This document shows positions 30,234 to 40,460 of a stretch of DNA of 64,000 nt, piece by piece. Numbering within the stretch: position 1 is the stretch's first letter; every line of letters begins with the position of its first letter. The position numbers were made by a program, and so were the translations under genes. The notes under the pieces are model-generated. The model had not been told where the DNA came from. It worked only from the letters and a program-made list of their open reading frames with translations, and made no database searches. Source of the DNA: Dietzia alimentaria 72 (GTDB taxonomy: Bacteria > Actinomycetota > Actinomycetes > Mycobacteriales > Mycobacteriaceae); assembly GCF_000226215.1 (NCBI RefSeq), contig NZ_AGFF01000024.1, forward strand, positions 124,001 to 188,000. Reading direction: 5' to 3'.

Positions 30234-31112
30234 TCAGCGCAGTGCGCGCTCGGCGGATCGGATCGCGAGACGGCACCTGAGCTCGAGACCCGCTCTGAGG
30301 GCCCAGCGTATCGGGGCCTGCCATGCGTGCGGGTGCCTGTCCGCCTGGAACAGGTAGGCGCTCCGATGGTGCGCCCTCAGCGTGAACTCCGGCACCGTCC
30401 TGGCCGCGTGCCCCTGGTCATGACGGATCACCGACGAAGGGACGTACACGTTCTGCCAACCCGCGCGACCGAGCCGGTCGCCCAGGTCCACGTCCTCCAG
30501 ATACATGAAGTAGCGCTCGTCGAACCCGCCGACGGCGTCAAAGGCGTCGCGACGCAGGAGCAGGCACGACCCCGAGAGCCACCCGGCGGCCCTCTCCGAG
30601 TCCATGTCATCGTCGTCGAGATACCGCGCTGTCCAGGGATTGCCCCGCCACACGGGGCCCAGCACCGCGTGGCCGATCCCCGCGCGCAGACGCGGGATCG
30701 CGCGCGCGGACGGGTACACCGACCCGTCGGCCTCGGCGATGCGCGGGCCGAACGCGGCTCCCCGGGGCCATCGCTCGGCGGCTGCCAGCAGCGCGTCGAT
30801 CGATCCCGGTTCGAAGCTCACATCCGGGTTGACCACCAGGACGTAGCGCTGGTCGAAATCATCGGGGCGTCCGGAGATCTCGGTCACCGCGCGGTTGATG
30901 GCTGTTCCGTAACCGAGGTTCCCGCCGGTCGGGAGGAACTCGACGAACCGGTGCTCGGCCGCGGCCGCCTCGGGAGCGCCGTCGGTCGACCCGTTGTCCG
31001 CCATCACCAGACCGACGTGCCGCGTGGTTGCCGCGGGCAGTGATCCGATGAGGGCGCGAAGGTGGTCGCCCGGCGAGTAGGTCACCGTCACGACGGGGAG
31101 TCGGGTCGTCAC
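30234..31112 (-). CDS. wbbL: GT2 rhamnosyltransferase WbbL
   Basis: A 292-residue family 2 glycosyltransferase. WbbL transfers rhamnose to decaprenyl-GlcNAc-diphosphate, building the linker that holds arabinogalactan on peptidoglycan. Marks are PVVTVTYSPG, the donor-binding DNGSTDG, NPDVSFEPGS, and the acceptor-side GGFDERYFMYLEDVD. The GTG at 31112 matches the short N-terminus of mycobacterial WbbL; the earlier frame has no similarity. No rmlD gene lies next to it, unlike in mycobacteria. It is divergent from the LCP gene with 178 bases between starts. Confidence 0.9.
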   Translation of the reverse strand: MTTRLPVVTVTYSPGDHLRALIGSLPAATTRHVGLVMADNGSTDGAPEAAAAEHRFVEFLPTGGNLGYGTAINRAVTEISGRPDDFDQRYVLVVNPDVSFEPGSIDALLAAAERWPRGAAFGPRIAEADGSVYPSARAIPRLRAGIGHAVLGPVWRGNPWTARYLDDDDMDSERAAGWLSGSCLLLRRDAFDAVGGFDERYFMYLEDVDLGDRLGRAGWQNVYVPSSVIRHDQGHAARTVPEFTLRAHHRSAYLFQADRHPHAWQAPIRWALRAGLELRCRLAIRSAERALR

Positions 31113-31290
31113 GCGAAACACCCTACGACGCGCGCGTCCGATTCCGACGCCCGGCACGCGGCGCGGTACCGTGGGATCATTATCGGCGGTCCTCTAGGCC
31201 CGCGGGCCGCCCCGGCGGTAGCACCCCGTGGGCTCGCCCCTCCCTCGTCGGAGCGGACCGGCCGCCCAGATTCGACGACAAGGACGGTGG

Positions 31291-32850
31291 ATGAGCGCCG
31301 AGCAGCCCGCGACACCCCGTCGCGCCCCCGGCCGGACACGGGGTCGACGCCACGCACCGTCTACACGCCCGATGGCCTCCCGGATCGCCCGCATCATCGC
31401 GGCGCTCGTCTCCGCGTTCTGTCTCCTGGTCACCGGCATCGGTTGGACACTCTTCAACGGTCTCAACTCGGACCTGTCGTCGGCCGGCGGCCTCAACGTA
31501 GGCGACGGTGGCCTCGACGGTGCCGTCGACATCCTCCTGGTGGGCACCGACAACCGCACCGACGCCCAGGGCAACCCGCTCAGCGAGGAAGAGCTGGCCA
31601 CCATCCGCACCGGCGACGAGGAGGGCGAGAACACGGACACGATCCTGCTCATCAGGATCCCCGAGGACGGCAGCTCCGCCACCGCCATTTCCATCCCTCG
31701 AGATGTCTACGTGGAGACCAACACGGTCGGTGGCAGCAAGATCAACGGCGTGTACTCCGCCAACAAGGAGGCCTACCTCGAGCGGGCGATGGCCTCGAGC
31801 CCCGATGGCGAGATCACCGAGGACGACCAACGGAACGCGGTCAAGTCCGGCCGCAACGGATTGATCGGCGCGGTCCGCGACCTCACCGGGGTGGAGGTCG
31901 ACCACTACGCCGAGATCGGCCTGCTCGGCTTTGTCTTGCTCACCGACGCCGTGGGCGGCGTGCCCGTCTGTCTGACCGACGAAGTGGATGAGCCGCTGTC
32001 CGGGGCGAAGTTCCGCGCCGGTGAGCAGACCGTGTCCGGATCGGACGCGCTGAGCTTCGTTCGCCAGCGCCACGACCTGCCGGCGGGCGACCTCGACCGC
32101 ATCGTGCGCCAGCAGGTCTTCATGTCCCAACTGGTCAAGAAGATGCTTTCTGCGGGCACCCTCTCGGACCCGGGCAAGCTCAGCGCCCTCGCGGGCGCCG
32201 CCAAGCGCTCCTTCGTGATCGACGAGAACTGGGACTTCGTGGACTTCGCCATGAAGCTCCAGAACATCAGCGGCGGCAACGTGCGCTTCGAGACCATCCC
32301 GGTGACCAGCATCGACTCGTTCACCGAGTGGGGCGAGTCCATCGTGACAGCGGACCCCGATCAAGTCGCCGAATTTGTGGCCGGGTTCGCCAGCACCGAG
32401 GGCATGGACGAGGGCGCTGACCAGACGCCCACGGACGCTCCAGGCTTCGACCCGGCGTCTGTGACGGTATCCGTGGTCAACACCACCGCGATCGACGGGC
32501 TTGCGGCCCAGGTGTCCGGGGCACTCACGGAACTCGGCTACGCCTCGGGGGACATGCTCACCGACCCCGCCGCGGCGTACACCTCGCACGTCGCCGCCAG
32601 TTCGTCCTCTGACGCGGACGCCATGGCGGTGTCCGATGCGCTCGGCGGACTGCCGGTGCAGGTCGATCCGGCCCTTCCTGCGGGATCGGTACGGGTGGTC
32701 CTGGCCGACGACTACAGCGGCCCCACCGGCGAGGCCATTGCCAGCGAGTCCTCCTCCCCCGGCACCACCACCTACGCGCCGCTGCCGCCGTCCATCGCGG
32801 AGCGTCCCACCTTCGACGCGGGCGGCTCGGACATACCCTGCGTCAACTGA
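31291..32850 (+). CDS. LytR-CpsA-Psr (LCP) cell wall ligase with LytR_C domain
   Basis: A 519-residue membrane protein that attaches polymers such as arabinogalactan to peptidoglycan. A basic cytosolic tail is followed by one membrane helix (about 33-55), the LCP catalytic domain (GTDNRTDAQG, DTILLIRI, SIPRDVYVE, KINGVYS, RQRHDLPAGDLDRIVRQQ) with the conserved Arg and Asp residues, and a C-terminal LytR_C domain (about 390-490). The ATG at 31291 follows AAGGA by six bases. Position opposite wbbL agrees with a joint role in the arabinogalactan-peptidoglycan link. Confidence 0.93.
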   Translation: MSAEQPATPRRAPGRTRGRRHAPSTRPMASRIARIIAALVSAFCLLVTGIGWTLFNGLNSDLSSAGGLNVGDGGLDGAVDILLVGTDNRTDAQGNPLSEEELATIRTGDEEGENTDTILLIRIPEDGSSATAISIPRDVYVETNTVGGSKINGVYSANKEAYLERAMASSPDGEITEDDQRNAVKSGRNGLIGAVRDLTGVEVDHYAEIGLLGFVLLTDAVGGVPVCLTDEVDEPLSGAKFRAGEQTVSGSDALSFVRQRHDLPAGDLDRIVRQQVFMSQLVKKMLSAGTLSDPGKLSALAGAAKRSFVIDENWDFVDFAMKLQNISGGNVRFETIPVTSIDSFTEWGESIVTADPDQVAEFVAGFASTEGMDEGADQTPTDAPGFDPASVTVSVVNTTAIDGLAAQVSGALTELGYASGDMLTDPAAAYTSHVAASSSSDADAMAVSDALGGLPVQVDPALPAGSVRVVLADDYSGPTGEAIASESSSPGTTTYAPLPPSIAERPTFDAGGSDIPCVN

Positions 32851-32877
32851 CCCACCACGCCCCCGGAGGCTGATCCA

Positions 32878-33567
32878 ATGAAGACCGCCGCAGACACCGT
32901 GTTCCAACCGCTCCTCGCGATCGATCCGGGGGCGCCGATGATCACCCATTACGACCAGGCGGCCCCCTCACGGATCGAATTGTCCGTGACTTCGACCGCC
33001 AACTGGGCGGCCAAGATCGCGGGCATGTTCCGCGATGAGCTGGGGGTGATGCCCGGCGACAAGATTGTGTGCGACCTGCCCGCCCACTGGCTCACCGCCG
33101 GTGTGCTGACCGGCGCCTGGTGGGCCGGGGCCGAGGTCCTCACCGAGCCGGCTGATGACGCCGTTGCCGTCGTCACCGTCGCCGACCGGTTGGACCACCA
33201 CTCGACCGACGTCGAGGCACTCCTCATGACCACCGACCCCATGGGCCGTCCACTGTCGTCAGCCGGCGTCGACGTGCCACCCGGTGTCACCGATCTCGCC
33301 GAGGCATGCCGGATCCACCCCGACTCGTTCGTTCCCTCCGGCACAGGTGGATCCGCCGCGCTCGACGGGAAGACCCTTCAGGACCTCGTGGATCCCGCGC
33401 TGGCGGGACGGGCGCTCGTGGCAGGCAGTCAGCGCGGCGACGTGGTGTCCGTTCTCGCGCGCGTCTTCGCCTCCGGAGGCACGGCGGTACTGGTCACCGG
33501 TGCCAGCGCGGACGACCCCTCGGTCGCCGACCTGGCGGCGACCGAGCGGACGACGCTCACCCTCTAG
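32878..33567 (+). CDS. TIGR03089 family protein (acyl-CoA ligase N-domain-like)
   Basis: A 229-residue actinobacterial protein resembling the N-terminal part of AMP-forming ligases (PMITHYDQAAPSRIELS, ANWAAKIAGMFRDELGVMPGDKIVCDL) but with no ATP-binding P-loop or adenylate motifs. It is therefore probably not a ligase; function is unknown. It follows the LCP gene by 27 bases on the same strand, as Rv3268 does in M. tuberculosis (from memory), and converges on fadE25 with four bases between. Confidence 0.85.
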   Translation: MKTAADTVFQPLLAIDPGAPMITHYDQAAPSRIELSVTSTANWAAKIAGMFRDELGVMPGDKIVCDLPAHWLTAGVLTGAWWAGAEVLTEPADDAVAVVTVADRLDHHSTDVEALLMTTDPMGRPLSSAGVDVPPGVTDLAEACRIHPDSFVPSGTGGSAALDGKTLQDLVDPALAGRALVAGSQRGDVVSVLARVFASGGTAVLVTGASADDPSVADLAATERTTLTL

Positions 33568-33571
33568 ACCG

Positions 33572-34741
33572 TCAGGACAGGACCTGCCGGGCCATGACCA
33601 TGCGGCACACCTGATTGGTGCCCTCGTAGATCTGTGTGATCTTGGCGTCGCGCATCATTCGCTCAACGGGGAAGTCGCGCGTGTAACCGGCACCGCCGAA
33701 GAGCTGCACCGCGTTAGTGGTGACCTCCATCGCCACATCCGAGGCAAAGGTTTTGGACGCTGCCGCCATGAAACCCAGCTTCTCGCCCCCGGGCGCGCTG
33801 CCGCGCTCGGCGTTGGCCGCGGCCGTGTAGACCATCAAACGGGCGGCCTGCACCTTCATGGCCATATCGGCCAGCATGAACTGCGTGTTCTGGAAGTCGG
33901 AGATTGCACGGCCGAACTGCTTGCGCTCCTTGGTGTAGGCCACCGCTGCGTCAAGCGCACCCTGAGCGATGCCGATAGCCTGCGCACCGATGGTCGGACG
34001 GGTGTGGTCGAGCGTCTGCAGTGCGGTCTTGAAGCCGGTGCCCGGCGCGCCGATTATCCGGTCACCCGGAATGCGGACGTCCTCGAAGTACAGCTCCGCG
34101 GTGGGCGAGCCCTTGATGCCGAGCTTCTTCTCGGTCTTCGAGACGCCGAAGCCCTCGTCGTCGGCGTGCACCATGAACGCGGAGATGCCGTTGGCACCCT
34201 TCTCCGGGTCCGTGACGGCCATCACGGTGTACCAGGTGGACTTGCCGCCGTTCGTGATCCACGCCTTGTTGCCGTTGAGGATCCAGTCGTCGCCGTCCTG
34301 ACGTGCGCGGGTGCGCATCGCGGCGGCGTCCGAACCGGCTTCACGCTCCGACAACGCGTAGGAGGCCATCTTGCCCTCGGCGATCTCGGGCAGAACCTTC
34401 TTCTTGAGGTCCTCGCCGCCGGAGAGGATCAGGCCCATTGTGCCGAGCTTGTTGACCGCGGGGATCAGCGAGGACGAACCGCAGACACGGGCGACCTCCT
34501 CGATGACGATGCAGGCCGCTACCGAGTCGGCACCCTGGCCGCCGTACTCTTCCGGGACGTGCAGGGCGTTGAAGCCCGAGGCGTTGAGCGCATCGAGAGC
34601 CTCCTGCGGGAACCGCTCCTGCTCATCGACATCGGCTGCGTGCGGCTCGATCTCCTTCTCGGAGAGAGCGCGGATCGCGGCCCGGAGCTCCTCGTGCTCC
34701 TCCGCCGGGCGGTACAGGTCAAAGTCGGGGTTGCCGGACAT
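33572..34741 (-). CDS. fadE25: Acyl-CoA dehydrogenase FadE25
   Basis: A 389-residue flavin acyl-CoA dehydrogenase with FAD and substrate motifs SYALSEREAGSDAAAM, WITNGGKSTWYTVMA, the flavin-stacking FGRAISDFQNTQF, and catalytic Glu in IYEGTNQVCRMVMARQ. It catalyses the first step of beta-oxidation; the mycobacterial ortholog (from memory, same length) lies just before purE. The ATG at 34741 gives the standard length. The 201 bases to purE hold no gene; a GTTAC/TTAAC element there (34869-34885) may be regulatory. Confidence 0.94.
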   Translation of the reverse strand: MSGNPDFDLYRPAEEHEELRAAIRALSEKEIEPHAADVDEQERFPQEALDALNASGFNALHVPEEYGGQGADSVAACIVIEEVARVCGSSSLIPAVNKLGTMGLILSGGEDLKKKVLPEIAEGKMASYALSEREAGSDAAAMRTRARQDGDDWILNGNKAWITNGGKSTWYTVMAVTDPEKGANGISAFMVHADDEGFGVSKTEKKLGIKGSPTAELYFEDVRIPGDRIIGAPGTGFKTALQTLDHTRPTIGAQAIGIAQGALDAAVAYTKERKQFGRAISDFQNTQFMLADMAMKVQAARLMVYTAAANAERGSAPGGEKLGFMAAASKTFASDVAMEVTTNAVQLFGGAGYTRDFPVERMMRDAKITQIYEGTNQVCRMVMARQVLS

Positions 34742-34942
34742 ATGCGGGCCTCCAAGGGGATTAGGGTGCGGTTCGCGCGGGCCGCCGGACCGGGGTCGTC
34801 CGCCGTGATGACTGCGCGTTGACGCCATTATCGTCGGCTCGGCCCCGGGTAGGCACCCAGGCGTTCAAGTTACCAACAGTTAACCGGATTCCCCGCTCCG
34901 CCGGAGTCACGCTTTCCGCATCCCGGAACGTGGCCCGCCGGA

Positions 34943-35455
34943 TCAGCCGAGCAGGGTCTGCCGCAACGCGGCATCCTTGCGCTCCACCATCGCCTCGAGC
35001 TCCGCCTGGAAGGTCTCCATCCGCTTGAGCAGATCGGGATCGGACGTCGCGAGGATCCGCACCGCCAGGAGTCCGGCGTTACGTGCGCCCCCGATCGACA
35101 CGGTGGCCACGGGGACCCCTGCCGGCATCTGCACGATCGACAGAAGTGAGTCCATCCCGTCCAGGTACTTGAGCGGCACCGGGACGCCGATGACCGGCAA
35201 CGGCGTCGCCGAGGCGACCATCCCGGGCAGGTGCGCGGCGCCGCCTGCCCCGGCGATCACCACCCGCACGCCCCGGCCCGCGGCCGAGCGCGCATAGTCG
35301 AGCATCTTCTGCGGTGTGCGGTGCGCGGAGACCACACCCACCTCGAACGTGACACCGAACTCGGCCAGCGCCTCCGCGGCCGCCTCCATGGTGGGCCAGT
35401 CGGAGTCGCTACCCATGATCAGACCGACCTGCGGCCCGCCCTGTCGCGCGGTCAT
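34943..35455 (-). CDS. purE: N5-carboxyaminoimidazole ribonucleotide mutase
   Basis: A 170-residue PurE that moves a carboxyl group in de novo purine synthesis. It has [50 protein letters not shown] and [14 protein letters not shown]. The third Met codon (35455) is chosen because GAAAGG sits seven bases before it; the first Met (35461) would overlap that site. It lies 29 bases after purK on the same strand, and the two act in sequence. Confidence 0.95.
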   Translation of the reverse strand: MTARQGGPQVGLIMGSDSDWPTMEAAAEALAEFGVTFEVGVVSAHRTPQKMLDYARSAAGRGVRVVIAGAGGAAHLPGMVASATPLPVIGVPVPLKYLDGMDSLLSIVQMPAGVPVATVSIGGARNAGLLAVRILATSDPDLLKRMETFQAELEAMVERKDAALRQTLLG

Positions 35456-35484
35456 CTTCATGCCTTTCGTCGTGGTGGGTTAGC

Positions 35485-36771
35485 TCAGCGTTCGTAGTCC
35501 CCGACGGCAGCCCCCGTGTGGGGGTCCCAGCCGTCGGCCCACTCACCGTGCGAGAGCCAGTGGGCGGCGAGTTCGGCCACAGCGCGGACGGTGGCGACCC
35601 GGTCGGAGTCGTCGGGATCCACTCCGGGATCAGAGAGGACGTTGACGTGCCCGAGCTTGCGGCCCGGACGCTCTGACTTGCCGTAGAGGTGAACCCGCGC
35701 GTGGGGGAACCGGGCGCCTAGATGGTGGACCCGCTCATCCATGCTCATCGCAGGAGCGTCGGGCGCGCCGAGGACATTGGCCATCACCGTGACCGGTGCC
35801 GTCGCGACCGTGGAGCCCAGCGGGTAATCGAGCACGGCCCGCAGGTGTTGCTCGAACTGGCTGGTGACGGCGCCGTCCATGGTCCAGTGGCCGGAGTTAT
35901 GGGGGCGCATAGCGAGCTCGTTGACCAGCACCCCGGGCCTGCCGTCGGCACCGATGACCTCGAACAACTCCACCGCCATAACGCCGGTCACGTCGAGGTG
36001 CTCGGCGAGCCGCAGCGCGGTGGCCTGCACGGCCGAACGCAGGTCGTCGTCCAAGCCGGTCGCGGGAGCCACGACGACCGCGCAGATGCCGTCGCGCTGG
36101 ACGGTCTCCACGACTGGCCACACGGCGCCCTGTCCGTAGGGCGACCGTGCGACCATCGCGGACAGTTCACGGGTCCACGGCACGCGGGCCTCCGCCATCA
36201 TCGGCACGCCCGCCGCGAGTTGTTCCCCGGCGATCCGCTCGGCCTCCTCAAGCGAATCCGGCATCCACACACCGCGGCCGTCGTAGCCGCCGCGCGCCGA
36301 TTTGAGGACGATGCGCCCCTCCTGCTCGCCGTGGAACCGGCGCACGTCCTCCAGTGAGTCGATGCCGGTGAAGGGCGGGACCGGGGCCCCGATCTCCGCC
36401 AGGGCACGTCTCATCACGAGCTTGTCCTGCGCGTGGATCAGCGCGGACGCTCGGGGTCGCACGGCAACGCCGTTCGCCTCAAGTTCCAACAGGATCTGCG
36501 GTGGCACGTGTTCGTGGTCGAAGGTCATGACATCGGCACCCTCCGCCGCGGTGCGCACGGCATCGGGGTCGTCATGAGCACCAATCACCACGTCCGGTGT
36601 GACCTGTGCGGCCGGGTCCTGAGGGTCCGCAGCGAGCACGCGCAGACTCTGCCCCAGTGCCACGGCCGCCTGGTGGGTCATACGGGCGAGTTGTCCCCCA
36701 CCGATCATCGCCACGACGGGCGTACCGAGGGGATTGCGGCGAATGCGCGAGTCGTCGTTCACGCCGTCCAT
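35485..36771 (-). CDS. purK: N5-carboxyaminoimidazole ribonucleotide synthase
   Basis: A 428-residue ATP-grasp enzyme that makes N5-CAIR from AIR, bicarbonate and ATP, for PurE. Marks: MIGGGQLARMTHQAA near the start, DKLVMRRALAEIG, VLKSARGGYDGRGVW and the metal-binding VELFEVIG with NELAMRPHNSGHWT. A GTG three codons in (36762) is an alternative start. The gene is first in a purK-purE pair that matches mycobacterial order. Confidence 0.95.
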   Translation of the reverse strand: MDGVNDDSRIRRNPLGTPVVAMIGGGQLARMTHQAAVALGQSLRVLAADPQDPAAQVTPDVVIGAHDDPDAVRTAAEGADVMTFDHEHVPPQILLELEANGVAVRPRASALIHAQDKLVMRRALAEIGAPVPPFTGIDSLEDVRRFHGEQEGRIVLKSARGGYDGRGVWMPDSLEEAERIAGEQLAAGVPMMAEARVPWTRELSAMVARSPYGQGAVWPVVETVQRDGICAVVVAPATGLDDDLRSAVQATALRLAEHLDVTGVMAVELFEVIGADGRPGVLVNELAMRPHNSGHWTMDGAVTSQFEQHLRAVLDYPLGSTVATAPVTVMANVLGAPDAPAMSMDERVHHLGARFPHARVHLYGKSERPGRKLGHVNVLSDPGVDPDDSDRVATVRAVAELAAHWLSHGEWADGWDPHTGAAVGDYER

Positions 36772-36793
36772 GTTCTCACGTCTGACGGTGTCC

Positions 36794-37357
36794 TCACCTA
36801 CGCCCCGGGAGGCCCCAGCGAAAGCGGGGCGCCGGCGACAGCGGGGCGGGAGGCGGCGGGGGCGGCAGTCGAAGCAGTTCGTCGTAGACGGCGGCGTGCA
36901 CGCGAGCCACCTCGGGTACGTGATCGATCTCCACCGGTGGCAGGTGCCCGAGCTCGAGTATGAGGCAACCCGTGCCCAGCGCGCGGTCGGCGAGCGTGTG
37001 GCGGAACCGGACGGCGCTTATCCGTCGTAGCGGCACGTCCACACATCTCCGAGTGGAGCCCGCGGGACGGTAGAGGACACGTTCGTCGGTCACCACCAGG
37101 TCGGTGCGGGCCCAGCGCACTGCCGGCCAGACCCCGAATCGCAGCACGATGAGTGTGTACAGGCCCGCCACCATGCTCCAGGTGGCCGTGCGGTCGCCCG
37201 GGTGCACCACCTGGACCTCGATGAACCCACCGGCGATCCCGGCCAGGCCGGCCCCGATGATCCCGACCAACGCGGGCCGCACCAGCCGCCGCCAGTGCGG
37301 GTGGGTGTGGACGATGAGCGCCTCGCCCGGGGCGAGGACCGACCTGACGAACCCCAC
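36794..37357 (-). CDS. PH-domain membrane protein
   Basis: A 187-residue protein with two predicted membrane helices near the N-terminus (about 28-50, LVGIIGAGLAGIAGG; and 60-80, WSMVAGLYTLIVLRFGVW) followed by a bacterial PH-like domain (about 82-165: TDLVVTDERVLYRPAG, DVPLRRISAVRF, TLADRALGTGCLILEL). A proline run (PPPPPPAP) lies near the end. Function is unknown; relatives sit beside birA in mycobacteria (Rv3278c, from memory). Three bases separate it from the birA stop, so they are probably one transcript. Confidence 0.88.
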   Translation of the reverse strand: MGFVRSVLAPGEALIVHTHPHWRRLVRPALVGIIGAGLAGIAGGFIEVQVVHPGDRTATWSMVAGLYTLIVLRFGVWPAVRWARTDLVVTDERVLYRPAGSTRRCVDVPLRRISAVRFRHTLADRALGTGCLILELGHLPPVEIDHVPEVARVHAAVYDELLRLPPPPPPAPLSPAPRFRWGLPGRR

Positions 37358-37360
37358 CGT

Positions 37361-38269
37361 TCAGCCGCCCCAGCGGCCGCCGGCGCCACGGATGTGGGTG
37401 ACGTCGCCCGCGGCCACGGCGAACTCGCCGTCGGTGTCGACGACGACGAGACGGCCCTCCCGATCGATCCTGTCGGCGCGCCCGGTACGCACGATGTCTC
37501 CGGGGAGTTCGACGCGTACATCGGCGCCGATGGTGGAACAGGACCGGGTGTACGCCGCCATCAACTCGTCGGAAACCGTTGATCCGCTCCCCCGTTCGCA
37601 CTCCCGCCACTGCTGGTGGCGCAGGGCCAGAGATTCGAGCACCGCACGGGCCACCGCTTCCCGGTCTACAGATCCACCGCTGAGTGCCAGTGAGGTGGCG
37701 TGCGGCACCGGCAGTTGCTCTGCGGTAAGCAAGACGTTGATCCCCACGCCCACCACCACGGCGGGCAGTCGCACCGAGAAATCCCCGCCCCCCGGGACCG
37801 TGGTCATCTCGGCGAGGATCCCCGCTATCTTCCGCCCCCCGACCAGGACGTCGTTGGGCCACTTGAGGGTGGCGTCCACTCCGCCGGCCGCGCGGAGACC
37901 GTCACGCACCGCCAGCCCCGTCGCCAGGGGCAACCACCCGAAGAGCGTCGGCGAGACGGCGCCCGGGCGAAGCAGGACGCTCAATGCAACCTGGGTGCGC
38001 GGTGGCGCCGTCCATAAGCGCCCGAGCCTTCCGCGGCCGGCAGCCTGGTATTCCGCCAGCAGAACGCTCCGATCCGGCGCTCCCCCGGCCGCCCGCGCCA
38101 TCAATTCCGCGTTGGTGGAGCCGATCTCGTCCACCACCTCGAGCGAGGTGTACGGCGCGCCCGAGGCTCCCACCAGCGCGTGACGAAGCGCTTCGGCGTC
38201 CAGCCCGGGCGGGAAATCGGTTCCGTGATCTGCGTGCACGAGGTCCAGAGTAGGTCGCTGGCCCGACAT
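37361..38269 (-). CDS. birA: Biotin-[acetyl-CoA-carboxylase] ligase BirA
   Basis: A 302-residue biotin protein ligase. It has the group I layout: no N-terminal DNA-binding domain, then the catalytic part ([54 protein letters not shown]) and a C-terminal SH3-like domain. The GRGRLG loop binds biotinyl-AMP. Its substrates in this window are the AccA3 carrier domain and the small biotinyl protein at 54-269. It is divergent from accD5 with 76 bases between starts. Confidence 0.94.
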   Translation of the reverse strand: MSGQRPTLDLVHADHGTDFPPGLDAEALRHALVGASGAPYTSLEVVDEIGSTNAELMARAAGGAPDRSVLLAEYQAAGRGRLGRLWTAPPRTQVALSVLLRPGAVSPTLFGWLPLATGLAVRDGLRAAGGVDATLKWPNDVLVGGRKIAGILAEMTTVPGGGDFSVRLPAVVVGVGINVLLTAEQLPVPHATSLALSGGSVDREAVARAVLESLALRHQQWRECERGSGSTVSDELMAAYTRSCSTIGADVRVELPGDIVRTGRADRIDREGRLVVVDTDGEFAVAAGDVTHIRGAGGRWGG

Positions 38270-38345
38270 CTGGCGGGGTCGACGTCGGGGGAGTACGCCG
38301 GGTCACATCGCCACGACGCGGGAAGAGTCGTTAGAGTCTTGCAAC

Positions 38346-39995
38346 ATGACGACTGCCTCAGAACCGGATGTCGGCGTCGACGTCCAGACGGACTCCGCGA
38401 CACCCGACATCCACACGACCGCCGGGAAGCTGTCCGAACTGCGTCGCCGCCTCGACGAGGCCCGCGCCCCGATGGGACAGGCCGCGATCGACCGGACCCA
38501 CGAAAAGGGCCTGATGACGGCCCGCGAACGGATCGAGAATCTCCTCGATCCGGGTTCGTTCGTCGAGATCGACGCGCTCGCACGACACCGCGCCACCACC
38601 TTCGGGCTCGCCGAGCGTCGTCCGCTGGGTGACGGCGTGATCACCGGCTACGGCACCATCGACGGTCGCAGCGTCTGCATCTTCTCGCAGGACGCCACCG
38701 TCTTCGGTGGATCGTTGGGTGAGGTCTACGGCGAGAAGATCGTCAAGGTGATGGACCTGGCCCTCAAGACAGGCCGGCCGATGATCGGCATCAACCACGG
38801 CGCCGGCGCCCGCATTCAGGAGGGCGTGGTCTCGCTCGGCCTCTACGGCGAGATCTTCCACCGCAACGTGCTCTCCTCCGGCGTCATCCCGCAGGTCTCG
38901 CTGGTCATGGGCCCGTCGGCCGGAGGCCACGTCTACTCCCCCGCCCTCACCGACTTCACCGTGATGGTCGACAAGACCTCGCAGATGTTCGTCACCGGAC
39001 CGGACGTCATCAAGACGGTCACCGGCGAGGAGGTCACCCAGGAAGAACTGGGCGGCGCCAATACGCACATGACCAAATCGGGCGTGTCGCACTACACCGC
39101 CTCCGACGAACAGGATGCCCTGGACTTCGTCAAGGATCTGCTTTCCTACCTCCCCAGTAACAACCGGGCTGAGGCTCCGCGCTTCCCGTTCCCGATCGCG
39201 GAGGGAGCGATCGAGGACAACCTCACACTCGAGGACCACGAACTCGACACCATCATCCCGGACTCGTCCAACAGCCCGTACGACATGCATGAGGTCATCG
39301 CCCACATCGTCGACGACGGTGAGTTCCTGGAGATCCAGGGCCAGTACGCCATGAACGTGATCGTCGGCTACGGCCGGATCGAGGGTCGCAGTGTCGGCGT
39401 GGTGGCCAACCAGCCCACCCAGTTCGCCGGCTGCCTCGACATCAAGGCCTCCGAGAAGGCCGCCCGCTTCGTCCGCACCTGCGACGCGTTCAACATCCCG
39501 ATCCTCACCCTGGTCGACGTCCCGGGCTTCCTGCCCGGCACCGGCCAGGAGTTCGACGGCATCATCCGTCGCGGCGCGAAGCTGCTGTACGCCTACGGTG
39601 AGGCCACCGTCGGCAAGGTCACCGTCATCACCCGCAAGGCGTACGGCGGCGCGTACGACGTCATGGGCTCCAAGCACATGGGTGCGGACATCAACCTCGC
39701 CTGGCCGACCGCGGAGATCGCCGTCATGGGTGCCTCCGGTGCCGTCGGGTTCGTCTACCGGCCGCAGCTCAAGGAAGCCGCCGCCAACGGCGAGGACGTG
39801 GACGCCCTGCGTCTCAAGCTGCAGGCCGAGTACGAGGACACGCTCGTCAACCCCTACGTCGCCGCCGAGCGTGGTTACGTCGACGCGGTGATTCCGCCCT
39901 CGCACACCCGACTGCAGGTATCGCAGGCCCTTCGCCTTCTGGACCGGAAGGTCGTCGAGGTGCCGGCCAAGAAGCACGGGAACATCCCGCTGTGA
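38346..39995 (+). CDS. accD5: Acyl-CoA carboxylase beta subunit AccD5
   Basis: A 549-residue carboxyltransferase that moves CO2 from biotin to propionyl-CoA (and acetyl-CoA) to supply methylmalonyl-CoA. Two crotonase-like halves carry oxyanion-hole glycines ([12 protein letters not shown]; the second in [20 protein letters not shown] and [10 protein letters not shown]). The product is typical in length. It overlaps the next gene, accE5, by GTGA. Together with AccA3 (41750) and AccE5 it forms the carboxylase used in methyl-branched lipid synthesis. Confidence 0.96.
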   Translation: MTTASEPDVGVDVQTDSATPDIHTTAGKLSELRRRLDEARAPMGQAAIDRTHEKGLMTARERIENLLDPGSFVEIDALARHRATTFGLAERRPLGDGVITGYGTIDGRSVCIFSQDATVFGGSLGEVYGEKIVKVMDLALKTGRPMIGINHGAGARIQEGVVSLGLYGEIFHRNVLSSGVIPQVSLVMGPSAGGHVYSPALTDFTVMVDKTSQMFVTGPDVIKTVTGEEVTQEELGGANTHMTKSGVSHYTASDEQDALDFVKDLLSYLPSNNRAEAPRFPFPIAEGAIEDNLTLEDHELDTIIPDSSNSPYDMHEVIAHIVDDGEFLEIQGQYAMNVIVGYGRIEGRSVGVVANQPTQFAGCLDIKASEKAARFVRTCDAFNIPILTLVDVPGFLPGTGQEFDGIIRRGAKLLYAYGEATVGKVTVITRKAYGGAYDVMGSKHMGADINLAWPTAEIAVMGASGAVGFVYRPQLKEAAANGEDVDALRLKLQAEYEDTLVNPYVAAERGYVDAVIPPSHTRLQVSQALRLLDRKVVEVPAKKHGNIPL

Positions 39996-40249
39996 CCGCC
40001 GAGCAGAACTCTGAGTCCACGGGCGGGACGGAGAAGCCCACGGCGCCGTTCTTCCGTATCGAAGGCGGCAACCCCACTCCGACCGAGGTGGGAATCCTGT
40101 CGGCCGTCTTCGCCACGGCACAGGGCAACGCGGCCCACCAGGGCGAGCGTCGGACAGGCATCAAGAATGACTGGGGTTCCTACGAGGACCGCCTGCGCCC
40201 GCCGTTCGGTTACAACCCGAGTTCGTTCCTCAACCGCCGGCAGTACTGA
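39992..40249 (+). CDS. accE5: Acyl-CoA carboxylase epsilon subunit AccE5
   Basis: An 85-residue small subunit that stimulates the AccA3-AccD5 complex. The N-terminal 30 residues are disordered ([14 protein letters not shown]); the conserved part is [20 protein letters not shown] with [13 protein letters not shown] at the end. It starts at a GTG that overlaps the accD5 stop, so coupled translation is expected. A strong hairpin follows 45 bases later. Confidence 0.93.
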   Translation: MTAEQNSESTGGTEKPTAPFFRIEGGNPTPTEVGILSAVFATAQGNAAHQGERRTGIKNDWGSYEDRLRPPFGYNPSSFLNRRQY

Positions 40250-40294
40250 CACGAGCAGATTCGCACCACCCCCGAGCGGTCTAGCACCACCCCA

Positions 40295-40364
40295 CAGCCG
40301 CCTCTGGCCCTGCACTCCAGCCCCCGCCGATGCGCGCGCCGGAGAGCAGGGCCAGGGGCGGCTG
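40295..40364 (+). terminator. 19-bp hairpin after accE5
   Basis: Arms 40295-40313 and 40346-40364 pair over 19 positions with one G-U pair; the loop is 32 bases. It closes the accD5-accE5 unit. Confidence 0.75.
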
Positions 40365-40460
40365 TCGTTGTCCTAGGCGGGGCCGAGCCATCGGTCGCTT
40401 CCGGCTCGGCGGCCGCAGCTCACTAGGCTGTCCGGGACAGCCCGTACCGAGGAGGCCCCC

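Noticed and set aside
31180-32949. 589-codon open frame antisense to the LCP gene
   Set aside because: Covers the LCP protein, whose domains are clear; the antisense product is low-complexity.
38358-40121. 587-codon open frame antisense to accD5
   Set aside because: Same artefact; AccD5 and AccE5 occupy the other strand.
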